NCBI GenBank assembly: GCA_009767595.1
Contig: VSDK01015100.1
Coordinates: forward strand, 82,203-146,202
Direction: 5' to 3'
Source: Symbiodinium kawagutii
Lineage: Eukaryota > Sar > Dinophyceae > Suessiales > Symbiodiniaceae
Length of the DNA: 64,000 bases
Shown here: piece by piece, positions 13,403 through 24,830 of the stretch
Layout: each line of letters begins with the position of its first letter
How positions within the stretch are numbered: position 1 is the first letter of the stretch
The notes under the pieces: generated by a model
Seen by the model: only the letters and a program-made list of their open reading frames with translations
What the model was told of the DNA's origin: nothing
The model's database searches: none
Translations under genes and position numbers: made by a program

Positions 13403-16126
13403 GTGTCTTGGCAGCACCCGCACATTGTTCCACAGATGATGCTGTCGTGCCACTCGAATTGTTTGGAACTCGGAAATGCAACGGATGCAACTGGATTTTG
13501 GTACAGGACTGGTCTCCCAACTCCTTCATCAACATCTTGGAGGCTTGCTACATGCGAAAACCTGAACGATTTTCGCAGCAACTGACTGAAAGCACGGCTT
13601 TCTATGCCCAGAAGAAGCTCGGCCATGCGAAATCTGCTTCTAGATTTCCCTGGAGTTTGGATGAATGTAATCTATTACATTTTCTGATTTTCATCCAGTT
13701 TGTATTTATGTGCTTTACCCAATTATCTTTGTCGCTTGCTGTCATCCCACCTAAAGAGCACAGTGATACTCAACGAAGGATTACTTGAAGACGTTGTATA
13801 TAGAAAGAAGGAGAATAGAGAGAGGAGAGAGAAGAGAGAGAAGAGAGAAGAGAGAGAGAAGAGAATGAACCCAGAAAACAGAGAATAGAATAAAGAGAAT
13901 AAAATAATACACTATACGACACTCCGCCCTGCGGAACTAACCAGATGGCGATAGAGAGAGAGAGAGAGAGAGATACGACACGATGGTGAGAGAGAGAGAA
14001 TACACATGAATACACTACGTTTTCTATGTGCAGCATCTCTTGCAAAGGGAGGGGAACATTGCACGCTGAGGGTGTACCATCCCTGGAGGGTGCGAGGCCG
14101 CGATGCAGATCTGCCAGCAGAGGTGGCCACGGTGTTGCCCTGGGAGTCTCCTGAGGGACCGCCCAAAAGGATGTCGAACAACGTGGTTTTCACTTCGGAT
14201 CACCTGCTGGTGGAGTTCAACTTCACGGCACCCAACCAGCTGGATGCGTGGATGAATGCTGCTTGGCAATGTGGAAACGTCGCGAGTCAAAACCGAGACA
14301 CTTGGAACAGGTTGAAAATCCTTGGAAGAATCTAAAGGATGAGGTTTTGAATCACTTTGAATCCAAGTCTTTCTTTTCTGCTTTGTTTTCTCGCTGTTTG
14401 CAGCTAAGCTGGCCGCTGAGGTTGTTCTGCTGCTCATTGTCATGATTTTGTGACTTGGCGAAGACCATAGTTTCACGTGGCACAAAGGAGCTCAGCCTTA
14501 GCATTGCAAGCGGCATGGCCATGTTGAACAAACACTGACTGTCCTCCAAAATTTGCAGATTCGTCGAAAGGCCTTAAAATCTTAAATGTTCCGGACATTT
14601 GAGGATGTTTCAAGCGTTTTTCAAACGTTTCATGTTTGCCCAATTTTGAACAAATCAATTGAATCAATCCCCGTTAAAACCTCGCCATGTTTTCCATTCT
14701 TTTCTCGTCCATGTTTCCTTTCCGAGGATGATCACATTCTCCTTGATCCTGTCGCAGTCGGTGTCGAGTATCGTCCTGAAGCCCTTGGAGCAACTTCTGA
14801 CCCAGGCGCCGTGCCATGCGCCGTGCCATGCCGTGCCGTGTGCCTTGTGCTGTGATAACACATTGTTGAAGCGTCATGGTCATGGAGATCTCAGAGATCT
14901 CTATTCCTGAGTGACATCATGGTGATATCATGGTGACATCATGGGGACATCATGGGAACATCATGGTGACAGTGGTGGCTAGCACAATGGTGACATTATT
15001 AGTGACATGTGACGTGATCACGAAAGGTAGCTTTCCGCAGGGCTACCTTGAGTTTCACTTTGCGTAGCAAAGGGGGCGGGCTGGCACCCCTTATCCTTGA
15101 TTCATCAAGGAAAACCAGATAGATGTATTTTGACCATGATGATCCCTTCGAAACTTTTTGGTATGATGAANNNNNNNNNNNNNNNNNNNNNNNNNNNNNN
15201 NNNNNNNNNNNNNNNNNNNNNNNNNNNNNNNNNNNNNNNNNNNNNNNNNNNNNNNNNNNNNNNNNNNNNNNNNNNNNNNNNNNNNNNNNNNNNNNNNNNN
15301 NNNNNNNNNNNNNNNNNNNNNNNNNNNNNNNNNNNNNNNNNNNNNNNNNNNNNNNNNNNNNNNNNNNNNNNNNNNNNNNNNNNNNNNNNNNNNNNNNNNN
15401 NNNNNNNNNNNNNNNNNNNNNNNNNNNNNNNNNNNNNNNNNNNNNNNNNNNNNNNNNNNNNNNNNNNNNNNNNNNNNNNNNNNNNNNNNNNNNNNNNNNN
15501 NNNNNNNNNNNNNNNNNNNNNNNNNNNNNNNNNNNNNNNNNNNNNNNNNNNNNNNNNNNNNNNNNNNNNNNNNNNNNNNNNNNNNNNNNNNNNNNNNNNN
15601 NNNNNNNNNNNNNNNNNNNNNNNNNNNNNNNNNNNNNNNNNNNNNNNNNNNNNNNNNNNNNNNNNNNNNNNNNNNNNNNNNNNNNNNNNNNNNNNNNNNN
15701 NNNNNNNNNNNNNNNNNNNNNNNNTGATGATGATGATGACGATGATGATTATGATGATGATGCTGATCGTGTGTGATGTGACGCTAGTGACGACAGCAAT
15801 GATGATGGCATTGATGCTGATGCAGATGGTCATGATGATGCAGTTGGTCACAATGATGATCATGACCGATGATGATGGTGACGATGATGATCATGTTGGA
15901 TTATTCATGCTGGTCATAGTGATTTTGATGGTGATCACAAGTGATGTTGGTGATGACGTAGTGTAGTTGCATTGCCGCCGCCGTTGAAGTCGCAGACGGC
16001 AAAGGGTTGGTGACGATGAACAATGGTCACACTTGGACTCTTAATGTGGACTGGTGGTTGATGAATGGAAGATGACACATGATTGGTGATGATGATTGTG
16101 ATGATGATGATGCTGATGATCTTCAC

Positions 16127-16168
<42 letters not shown>

Positions 16169-19100
16169 ATCATGAGATGGCGGTGATCATGACGATGCCG
16201 GTGATGATGATGATGATGATGCTGGTGCTTTTCCTGCTGGGGGCCGCTCTGTGGTGGATGTTTGCTGATCGATTTTGATGATGAAGCTGCCGATTTGGTG
16301 CTGGTGGCTCCAGAAGAGGTACCCTGTGCGATGTGATGGTTGACTGACATTGTGAGGGTGTGGATGGTCTGACGACGATGGTGAGTGGTTTTTACATGAT
16401 TGATGACGAGGTGGTCATGATCATGCTGGCTGCGTCCTGATGAGGTGATGGTGATAAGGTGATGATAATGATGATGTTGTTACTGGTGATGCTGGCCATA
16501 AGTTTGGTGGTTGACGGTGATGATGTTGATGCCGATGATGATTGATTATGGTTGAATGTTGCTGATTTTTTGTTTTCCCTTTTTGGGGTTCTCTTTGTTC
16601 TTGTTGGCATTTGTTGTTGCTGGTGTTTGTTTGTCTTGTTTTTAAACTTATTTGGTGGTTTTTTGTTGGTTTATGTTTGCGTTCCTGGTTATTTGTTTGG
16701 TGATTTTTGTCTCTGCCGGCGTTTTTCCTTTGTTCGCGTTTTTTTTCTTTTGGGATTTTTTTTTTAATGGCGGTGTGCTTCTTTGGCGGCGTGTTTCTCC
16801 GCTGCCGTTTTCTCTAGCATGTTTTTTCCTGTAGGTTTGTTTTCGTTTCTTCGGGTGTTTTCTTGGTGTTTTCTCGATGCTGGTGTTTTTTCTTTGGGGT
16901 GTTTTTTCTTTTTTTTTTCCGTGTTTTTTTTGTGATATTGTTTTTGTTTTTTTTGTTCACGTGTGCAGCTCTTAAAATACCAGTACCGAACTATTCTACC
17001 GCACAAACATGCCGCCAGCAAACCCGCCAGCAGACAAGGACACTGGCAAACAAAAAACACCAGCTGACGAAAATTACAACAAAAATACACTAGCTACAAG
17101 AAGTCCCAACCCCCAGCCCCAACAACATCCAAAAAAATATCACCCTACAAAAATACGAGAAAACCATGGCACCAGCAGACCCAAACACCAACACAAAACA
17201 GGTCACAAAAACACCACTTGCTCACAAACCACCGGCCCGCAATGCCGGCAAACAAAATTGCCTACCCACGGCAGCAAACAAAAACACCCACGCAGACCAG
17301 CAAAAACACCAAAATAGCGACCGCCTAAAGCACCAGCGTAACAAAATTAAGAAAGAAAACAACAGCAAACAAACCTACCAGTGAACAAAACAAAATGTTC
17401 CTCAAAAATTAGCCGCGCAAATTACCGGCAATCAAAACACCGACCCGCAGAAACAAAAAAAATACCAGCAATCAAAAGCACCACAAGGCACATCGCCCTG
17501 CCAAATCACCAGCCAAAAAGATGCTACCCGCAAGAAAACCAACAGATAAACACACCGCACGCCCCTCGTTCCATTCTTGGATCGGTCTGCAATCCATGTA
17601 CTTCATCTAGCCCTCTTTGCCTCTGGGTTTCTTATTTTGTTTATTTCTGCTACCCCTTACCGCCCACGCCAACCGCAACAACCATGATACACCGAGCTAA
17701 GCCAACCAGAACACCCAAGGCCACCACAACAACCCCAGCAATATAACCACAATTACATAGTTTGCATGTTAACACAGCACTGATAACCGTGCCTGCCAAT
17801 AATAACAACCACTTACATTCTTGGTATGTTCTCTTGTGATGCCTACCTTTCGTGTCCCCCTTTCTCAAGTCATTTCGAGGTTCGGCAGATGGCCTCGACA
17901 ATTTTCCAGTCTCTTGGACCAGCGCATTGCCTTGTGTGAAGTCCAGTGGGAAGTCCATGAAAGAGGTCAAAGTGAGTCCCATTCAGTTCATTACTTAAGA
18001 AACAATATGAAACAATATTATCAACAATATAGAATTGTCTTGTGGGTGCTTGCGTGTGTTGGAGCAGACACCCTTCATGACATCCTTCGTTTTCTGAATC
18101 CTTTCGATCTCCTATGAGGTCTGTGACGGACATGGAGGTCGTGATGAAGGAAGATGCCACGAAGGACGATCGTTCGGAGGAAAGTGTCGAAGACACCAAG
18201 AAGTTCGGGAACGAAACGCAACTCTTGGCCAAAGTGGTGCAAAAGTTGGCCGTGATCAGTTCCTTGGAGAAGTGTGTTCGCTTTTTCCTGGGGTTCATTC
18301 ATTTCCTTATGTGCGCAGAGAAGCCTCTCATGAGGTCCTTCTTCGATTCCTTTCTCATTTGCCCAGGTGAGATCACTATGAACAAGCCAGCCTTGGATGC
18401 CCAAACGCTTCAGAATTTAGCGGAAGGTGATCGCGCAGTGATCTCTGGCTTCCAGGGAACCATACAGGCGGGGTAGAAGTTCTCTGGGACCGACCTGGTG
18501 CGAGGGAGATCAACCTTACATGGGTCACATAGTCCATGTGCCCTCCCTTCTCTCCTCGCATTCACGTTGGTCATCCCGACTTTGGTCAGGATACGGAGTT
18601 TGCAGATAGAGGGGACGATATGGAGCCTTAGCTGCACGTCGGGGCGCCTTTCGATTGGAGGGAACCCAACCCATGTGGAAGCAGAAGATCCGACCGACTG
18701 AGGAAAATGGTTTGGACATCGAGGCCATTGAATTGGCGCAACGTGCCACTTGGCGCTGAGAGTTGGCTTTTTGGGAAAGGCCAAGAAACTAAGATGACTA
18801 ACATTAACTAACAATTTGATTAAGTCTTCATCTTAATTCTTTGAAATTCATTTGAAGATATCTTTCCAAAACATATTTCACCCTTAAACTCAAGTATCAA
18901 ACTTCAAAACTGTTCTGGATGAAGCATCGAACCGCTGAACCCAGGCCATGGTGGAAAATGCCGGTCTTTCCATGGAATTGATCGACTCCTGGAACTTGAA
19001 TCCTTTAGAGCCACTCGTGCTGCGCATTTCTTCACCTTGCTCAGCTCTCTGCAGTTTCGGCACCCCCCATGATCATCCATGATGACAATTTCCGGGGGAC

Positions 19101-22100
19101 GCGACAATCTGTGAGAGAGAGAGAGAGCAGTTCAAGACAGTCACGAGTTGCACAAAATGACCAGAAACGTGATGGCCCGGCACCTCTCAGTTTTACTTGA
19201 CGCTACCTAGGTTGGATAAAGCCAGGTGACTCGGCAGCAACATTTGGACGTCGCTGTGATTTGGACCCTGTGTGGTCGGTCCATTTGCGACCGCATCTCA
19301 GGAACCATGTGGCGGCAACTTGGCGGCAAGATGTGCAAAGCCGCGCAATTTCATCGTCCGATGATTTTGGTGACAGATGGAGTGGGTGGTTTACCGATGT
19401 TTACAGAATGGGTTAGGGCGAGGGTTTGCCCACGGATCTCGCATTGCCAAGACCGGTTTTCCAGTGTTGTGGATGGCACCAAGATTCAAAGGGCCTTTGT
19501 TGGAGCGGTTCATTCAACGCGACGCTATGCCGCTTCCACGAGGCCATGTATTTTTGCAGCTCCCACAACCATGGTGTGGAATTTGATTCGGCCGCTCAGA
19601 TGGAAATGGCATCCTTTGAAGTCCTCATTGAGGTCACAAGTCTTCCAGTGGAAGACAGTCTTCTCAAGTCTTCTCAAGTCTTCCAGGAGATAAATCTGAG
19701 ACGGTCACATGTCACGGTTGCTGTGATGGTTGCGAGCCCAGGTGGTCATGGGGAACTTCCTGAGTGATGCTGAGAGTGGCCTGGGGCACTCAGAACTTTC
19801 TCAGAACTCCACAGTACTCGGACTCCTTAAATCTCCTTACCTGGTGCAGTACGAAATTCCACATGAGGAAAGAGGTCTCTGGAGTCACTGCGCCGAGGTT
19901 ACGTCAAATCGGCCCCGTACCACAACTGGTTCCATGAAGCTTGGATCAAGCCGTGAGGAAAGCAGGGGCAATGGAATGCAATGGCTATGTTGGATTGCGA
20001 GGGAATAGAAGGGGAGGGAGAATCCACTGGTGTCGCAAGAGTGGATGATGGTGAGGTATCAAAGGGACTCTGTTCAGCTCCATGTTGCGTTGCTTCCCAT
20101 GTGTGCCCATCAGTTCTCTTCATGTTCCATGATTGATTTTTCAAAATCTGATCCGTCTCCACAACCAGGTGAGAAAGAGAGAGAGAGAGAAATGATATAT
20201 CCCTTCTCTTGTTGCTAGGCATGAATCCTGACACAACTATGGACCACGACGTGTAATCATGATGAACCGTAGCCATGATCAGTCAAGAAAGTACAAGGAC
20301 CATCCACATATGCATAAGTATCACATTGACCGCCTCCCTCTTCATCATAGTTATTTATAGATTTTATGGTGAATCATACCGGAATAGCTTGGAAACTCAA
20401 TTATGCCCCACTACAACCTCTATATGGCCTATATGGCTACATCCTACTGGGCCTCATCATTTGAGCCACAATTCCTACCATGGCACCTGACCATAACAGA
20501 ACATACCAAGGCTGTGGACACCACGCACGGGGTCTACCGAATGCTGCAGCTTTGCAGCGCGGACGCCTACCTCAACCGGGAAGAGAGGTGCCATTCTTGG
20601 GAAACTTCTCCTGGAATATTTCCATGTCCAAGGGGACATGTTTGCCTTTCTGTATGACAGCTGAACATATGTCCCTGTGCTGTGTGCAATGCTTCCTGTG
20701 GCCAGTCTGTGTGGTTCACAGAGATTGCGCATTGCACGTGTGTCAAGCTGGATAGGTACGCGCTGCTGGTGAGTGCGGTGTGCCATGATATGGGTCATCC
20801 AGGCACAGGGGCACTGGACTCCGTTGGTTGACTGCCGGAGGTTTCTTTACAGAAGGGGACGCCCTCAGTGCCCAGAAAGGGGACAAAAAAAGTGCACTAC
20901 CACAGCGTCCTGCTCTCTTTATTTAAGAGGTTCACCCTTACAGAAATCGATTTTTTTAAGTAGCAGAGATGCCTGTTTTCTAAACTTTTCCAATTCTTTT
21001 GTAGATATATACATAGGATTAGTTGAGTTTTGCTAGGAGCTTTGCTGATTTTGAATGTTTCTGTTTGACGTGTTTCAGCTGTGTCGATGGTTCCCTGTGA
21101 GTGTTTGCGACGGAGGCCTCAACAATGGTTTTCTCGTCGAGACATCGCATGAGCTGGCGCTGCGATACAATGACGCTGGGAAGCATTGCAGAAAGCATAG
21201 CATAGCGAAGCTGCTGAAGCATTGCGGATGCATTGCTAGCAATGGAACCCACGTAATTTTGAGATGTTTCCAAGCGAAATGGGGTTTGGCTCCTTTGGCT
21301 CCTGCGATTCCAAGAGAAGAGGATCTCATCCATTAAGATCCGTCTGTGCGAAACGCTCCTCGTCATCAGAATGCAAAGAGAGAGCTGCAATTTCTTTCGG
21401 CCAAGGACAAATCACCACTGGAAAATATGCATTGCTCCAAGATGTTTGAGCTTGTGGGCCAAGCGAGATGTGCCTAGACGTGTCTGAAGATAGCTGGCAT
21501 ACCTGCAAGTGATTTCAGAAAGCATGAGTTGAATTGCGTGCTTCCTGCTTTCATTTGTTTTCCTATGTTTTCCTTGTTTCCTGTTGAGGTAATATTTTCT
21601 CCACTTTATCGAAGACTCAATACCATGAAGTTCGAAAGGTTTGCGTTGAAGCGATCCTTCATACGGACAACGCCCAGCATTTTACCATGATCAAAGATGT
21701 GCAGATGCTTTATGAGGTCCGGGATGTGCGTGCGGAACTTCACCCATTGGGGGGGGCTGGGGTCTTGGTTTTGTGCCTGTTTTCCTTAACTCAGGAAGTG
21801 GTGCAACCTGAAGTGAATGGCCCCCCAACCATCCAGAAGACTGATCATAGAACCATGCCTTGCTCCCAGATTTCAACATAATTATAGATTTTCATTTACG
21901 CATAGACACACGCACATACACACGCATTTATATATACATATACGGTGTATATATATATATATATTTAAATATATATATATATATATTTATTTATTTATTT
22001 ATTTTTGAATACATATCATATTTTTGCACGTGGCCATGCATGGCCCTGTGGTGCTACACAGTGTGTCGCCATGGTGTCACTCGGCTTCAACGAACCGCTC

Positions 22101-24174
22101 CAGGTGAACTCGGAGCTTTGGGATGCCTCCAGACAGCTTTTCACTCAAGAGGACCCCAAGCTGTTTGGCTGATTGGTTGATGTTGGTTGAGGGGTCGATG
22201 TTCGGATTTTTTGCTTTATTTGATGCTTTTCGATGCCTTTTATTCAGCATTTTTTCGTTTTTGGTGAAAGTTGTTTTGATTTTTTCACGTTTTGCTGAGA
22301 GCAATCAGTGTAGTTTGGCGCTCGAAACGCAGAACTGTCGTTGCTGAGCCAGGACGATCCATGTTTGGCAGCAGAGGCTATTGACTGCCTACGTCTTCCT
22401 GAAAATCGGAAGTTGCACCTCGTTGGCATTGCCGTGATGGTGTCATTTTCTTGTTGAGAAGACATTGTGCCACTTACAGTAGCACCATGTCCTGTTTATC
22501 CAATTGTGTTGCTGTTGCGGGCCAAATTTTGGTGTCATGGTGCAGCTGCTTGGTTCAAGCGCAATGGCCACAGTGCGAGCACATTTGGACCAGCAGAGGC
22601 TGGGAAAGGTCGAGGTGAATGTGAAAGCCATGGGGTCGGCTCCCGCGCTGCGCCAGCCACGCTTCACCATCGACGGGAGCAAAAAGTTCTCGAAGCTCAC
22701 GTCATATCTCAAGGAGAGCAGATGATGGTTCACCTACGTTCACCTGGTTCACCCCATGGCTTGTGACAGCAGGGGTTGTGACAGGGTGCTCAGCCTTAAC
22801 AGGAACACCAACATGTTGATGGATGTTGCAGATCATGGTTAAGTGGAGCAGGCATAGGAAAGTAGTGGGTGCTGCATCTTGAGAATGCACATTCAATCGC
22901 TGCACATGATACTTATAGCCATCATCAATCTAACATTTTGATACATTTTGCATCTAGCTATCATCTTTGAAGGCATCTATAAACATTTTTAGAATTCTAC
23001 AGACCTCAGAACTTCTATGTGTTTATTTCGGTCAGAAATGCCCTGCTTCACCTTCCGTTTAGGACGCCTTGAAGGTGGACACATTGTACGTGTACTGCCA
23101 AGATGCTTTCGAGCCTTCGCCGGACGAATGCCTTGCGGACTTGCAGAAATGTTTCGGCAGTGGCAACCGCTTAAACATCAGCTATTCAGGCGACCAAGCT
23201 TTCAACTGAAGATGGAAAGGAACGGCCAGGAGTTTTTCAGAGATATCATCTGACATCCATCCTGCTCCCACAGTGGATACATGTACATAAAACATCACGA
23301 AGTGCACCCTTTGTACAGTCAAGACTTGTTTGGGAGAGTCATGGCCCCACGCATTTGCCATGGCCAGTGTGTGGTCCGGGACCTGCGAATCTGGAAAAGC
23401 GCTGTGCTTCTGACAGAATGTGCTGTGCAAGGCCAAAGCCTGATGACAGGATGTGTGTCAGCTGATGGAATGCGGTGATACGTGAAATCATATGAATTTG
23501 CATAGGTTGAAGATACAAATCCTATGAATTCATATGAATTTTCAGCTTCGAATTCCTTGCTGGGAGAGTGTCCTTCAGCTCGATGATTGTCTGAGGGTGG
23601 TGAACCTCACGCTGCACACCTCGGACATTTCGAACTCCATGAAACCATTCCGCAGCTCGGCTGACCACTCGGATGTTTGCATCGGATGTTTGGTCGGATG
23701 GATCTGGGGAGAGCCACGTTCCAGAGAGGGCTCCCACGATCCGAGGAATCAGCCGGATCTGGGCCTGGCAAGTTCTGGAAGAATTCTTTGTCCAAGGAGA
23801 TGCGGAAGCACGGCTGGGAGTGTGTCTCAACAGCGAGAGCGAATGAAGGAGAGAATAGAAGAGAAACAGAAGAGAAAGAGAATTCGGAACAGAGATAAAA
23901 GATTAATAAGAACAGAAAACAGAGGATAATAGTTGATTTACAATTGCAGGAGAAGAAAGAAAGAGAAGAAGGAGATAATTTATTCCTAGGAAGAGCATAT
24001 AAAGAGAAACGGAGAGAAAGAGAGAAGGCACTGGACAACTCGTGCGCAGCATCTGAGTCCGAGGCCGGTGCAAGCCTTGAACGATCGCAACACGGTGAAC
24101 CGACCTTTCTCTCAGGTGCGCTACAGCGGGGACCATGTCATCCTCGAAAATACTAGAAACAGTAGAAAGAACCG

Positions 24175-24238
<64 letters not shown>

Positions 24239-24830
24239 TCGAATCATCGTTTGAATCATCGTCCATGATGTTGGTCAAGAACACGCTTTCACCCTTTGTC
24301 GATCGTGACACTTCCTGTGGTCTGAGCTGGGTGCAGGTGGGATTCATCGAGTTCCTGGTCTCTCCGCTGATTTTTGCTGCAATGAAGCCTGTCTACACGC
24401 GTCAAGCTATGTCAAGCTGTCGGAAGATGTCAACAAAACACAATTTTGCTCAAGAAAGACTTAAATTCACTGAGTTGCACAGTAGCTGCGTTGGCGTTTT
24501 CTCCTGGCAGCAAAGCGGGAACTGAGGAGAATCCTACCTGCGACTGAGCACCTTGCTGTTCAGATGCTCATGAACGCCAGGTGCCCGTGAATAGACTTTT
24601 TGTTGCATCTATTTGTTGCATGTGAAGCATCCTTTCCAAATGTGAAGCATTTGTAAAGTGCACATGTTTTAAAGACTTTTTCAGCATTTGTTGCACGTTT
24701 TTTTCTTTTTTTGCACTGTCCTTTCGATGGAAGCCAAAGTCATCTCATGTCTCGGCACACCGACAGGTCGTGGCAGAAGCAGTGGGAAACAGAGGGGAAG
24801 AAGCTTTGGTCGCAACGATGTCATGCCTGA
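11498..24830 (+). CDS. Membrane cyclic-nucleotide phosphodiesterase with voltage-sensor-like module (whole gene)
   Basis: One plus-strand gene of more than 30 exons, reconstructed by joining frames across AG-ended introns. In order it has an S1-like helix, helices 2-3, an arginine/lysine S4-like helix, two more membrane segments flanking an outside domain, a linker, and a full class I 3',5'-cyclic nucleotide phosphodiesterase domain ending at a TGA (24828-24830). Such enzymes hydrolyse cAMP or cGMP at a membrane; protist PDEs often have N-terminal membrane helices. All hallmark metal-site elements are present (YHNW, HDMGHPG, HTSDISN) together with the invariant Gln of FSQVGFIEF. The N-terminus upstream of 11498 was not found, and one or more exons between about 18465 and 18945 are unresolved. 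The ATG12 gene lies inside the intron 22415-23595. Substrate preference cannot be read from the sequence. Confidence 0.85.
12219..12275 (+). repeat. 11-bp tandem repeat in a PDE-gene intron
   Basis: Five or so near-perfect copies of CAGTAGGATGT lie in the intron between the exons ending at 12177 and starting at 12328. Confidence 0.85.
13507..14805 (+). CDS. PDE gene exons 9-12: outside domain and second membrane helix
   Basis: Exons as read: 13507-13626 (DWSPNSFINILEACYMRK..FYAQKKLGH), 14048-14257 (GGEHCTLRVYHPWRV..VVFTSDHLLVEFNFTAPNQ), 14409-14449 (LAAEVVLLLIVMI) and 14727-14805 (LMITFSLILSQSVSSIVLKP then LEQLLTQ). The last two join into one hydrophobic helix of about 20 residues, followed by the xxPLEQLL motif common after the membrane helix of protist cyclases and PDEs. 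The exon 9/10 boundary (GC donor, AG|GG acceptor) and the exon 10/11 boundary are the least certain. The segment between the helix ending at 13402 and this helix would face outside or the lumen. Confidence 0.7.
13800..14012. repeat. GA-rich low-complexity tract
   Basis: Runs of AGAGAGA and GAGAGAAGA lie inside the PDE-gene intron between 13626 and 14048. No coding signal. Confidence 0.8.
14913..14990 (+). repeat. Degenerate tandem repeat (ATCATGGTGAC-type)
   Basis: Several diverged copies of a 12-14-nt unit built on CATCATGGTGA lie in the large PDE-gene intron. Confidence 0.7.
15171..15724. other. Assembly gap (554 N)
   Basis: A run of N flanked by GATGATGAA on the left and TGATGATGATG on the right, so the gap sits inside a trinucleotide repeat. 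Its true size is unknown. It falls in the large intron of the PDE gene (14806-17879). Confidence 0.99.
15725..16550 (+). repeat. (GAT)n / degenerate GATGATGGTGAT repeat region
   Basis: Long interrupted ATG/GAT trinucleotide repeats with scattered substitutions, densest at 15725-15765 and 16125-16165. Reading frames through it are repeat artefacts. Confidence 0.9.
16556..17570. repeat. Inverted pair of diverged GT-rich and AC-rich repeats
   Basis: About 16556-16970 is almost entirely G and T on the plus strand, with recurring GCTGGTGTTTTT-like units. About 16980-17570 is almost entirely A and C, with recurring AAAAACACCAGC-like units, the reverse complement of the first. The composition flips within about 20 bases near 16970. 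Both arms are diverged minisatellites, so frames such as the Pro/Gln/Lys-rich one at 17009-17317 are not genes. The structure lies in the PDE-gene intron 14806-17879. Confidence 0.75.
17880..19620 (+). CDS. PDE gene middle exons: linker between membrane and catalytic parts
   Basis: Exons as read: 17880-17908 (VRQMASTIF), 18119-18258 (SVTDMEVVMKEDATK..FGNETQLLAKVVQKLAVI), 18367-about 18465 (ITMNKPALDAQTLQNLAEGD), 18945-19007 (AMVENAGLSMELIDSWNLNP), 19226-19255 (VTRQQHLDVA) and 19543-19620 (AMYFCSSHNHGVEFDSAAQM then EMASFE). The acidic coiled linker and the SWNLNPL motif are typical of this protist family just before the PDE domain. The intron before the first of these is the gene's largest (14806-17879) and holds the assembly gap and a strand-skewed repeat. 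At least one exon between 18465 and 18945 is probably missing from my reading. Confidence 0.7.
19885..24830 (+). CDS. PDE gene catalytic exons
   Basis: Exons as read: 19885-19935 (SLRRGYVKSAPYHNWFH), 20511-20587, 20756-20802 (YALLVSAVCHDMGHPG), 21116-21171 (LNNGFLVETSHELALRYN), 21406-21469 (DKSPLENMHCSKMFELVGQA), 21589-21716 (EVRKVCVEAILHTDNAQHF), 22104-22151, 22353-22414, 23596-23651 (VVNLTLHTSDISNSMKPF), 23746-23821 (RIWAWQVLEEFFVQGD), 24064-24115 (PVQALNDRNTVNRPFSQ), 24337-24386 (VGFIEFLVSPLIFAAM), 24527-24580 and 24767-24830 (SWQKQWETEGKKLW, stop). Phases agree at every join, and the joins restore the family spacing. The HD-type metal ligands and the purine-clamp Gln are all present, so the enzyme should be catalytically competent. 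Donors mix GT, GC and GA. Confidence 0.88.
22537..23209 (+). CDS. ATG12: Autophagy ubiquitin-like protein ATG12, nested in a PDE-gene intron
   Basis: Two exons, 22537-22713 and 23063-23209, joined by a GA...AG intron (CAAG|GAGAGC, then CGTTTAG|GACGCC), give a 107-residue protein. The ubiquitin-like fold signature is clear: KVEVNVKAMGSAPALRQPRF, IDGSKKFSKLTSYL, DALKVDTLYVYCQDAFEPSP and DECLADLQKCFGSGNRLNIS. ATG12 normally is joined through its C-terminal glycine to a lysine of ATG5, and the complex promotes ATG8 lipidation. Here the protein ends SYSGDQAFN followed by TGA. The length after the last strand equals that of canonical ATG12 (ending ..AWG), so the terminal Gly is replaced by Asn. The frame is open upstream only to 22483, supporting the Met at 22537. 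The whole gene lies in intron 22415-23595 of the PDE gene on the same strand. Confidence 0.85.
24175..24239 (+). repeat. (CAT)n microsatellite
   Basis: About 20 perfect TCA/CAT repeats in the PDE-gene intron between 24115 and 24337. It makes His-, Ile- and Asp-rich frames that are not genes. Confidence 0.95.

Noticed and set aside
13282..13506. Long plus frame before 13507
   Set aside because: Only the part from 13507 matches the PDE-family outside domain; the earlier part is shadow sequence over the exon at 13324-13402 and its intron.
17009..17317. Pro/Gln/Lys-rich plus frame
   Set aside because: Encoded by the AC-rich minisatellite; the composition follows the repeat.
22415..22421. Alternative PDE donor CTC|GTTGGC at 22421
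   Set aside because: It gives the wrong phase for 23596; the GC donor at 22414 restores both phase and family spacing.
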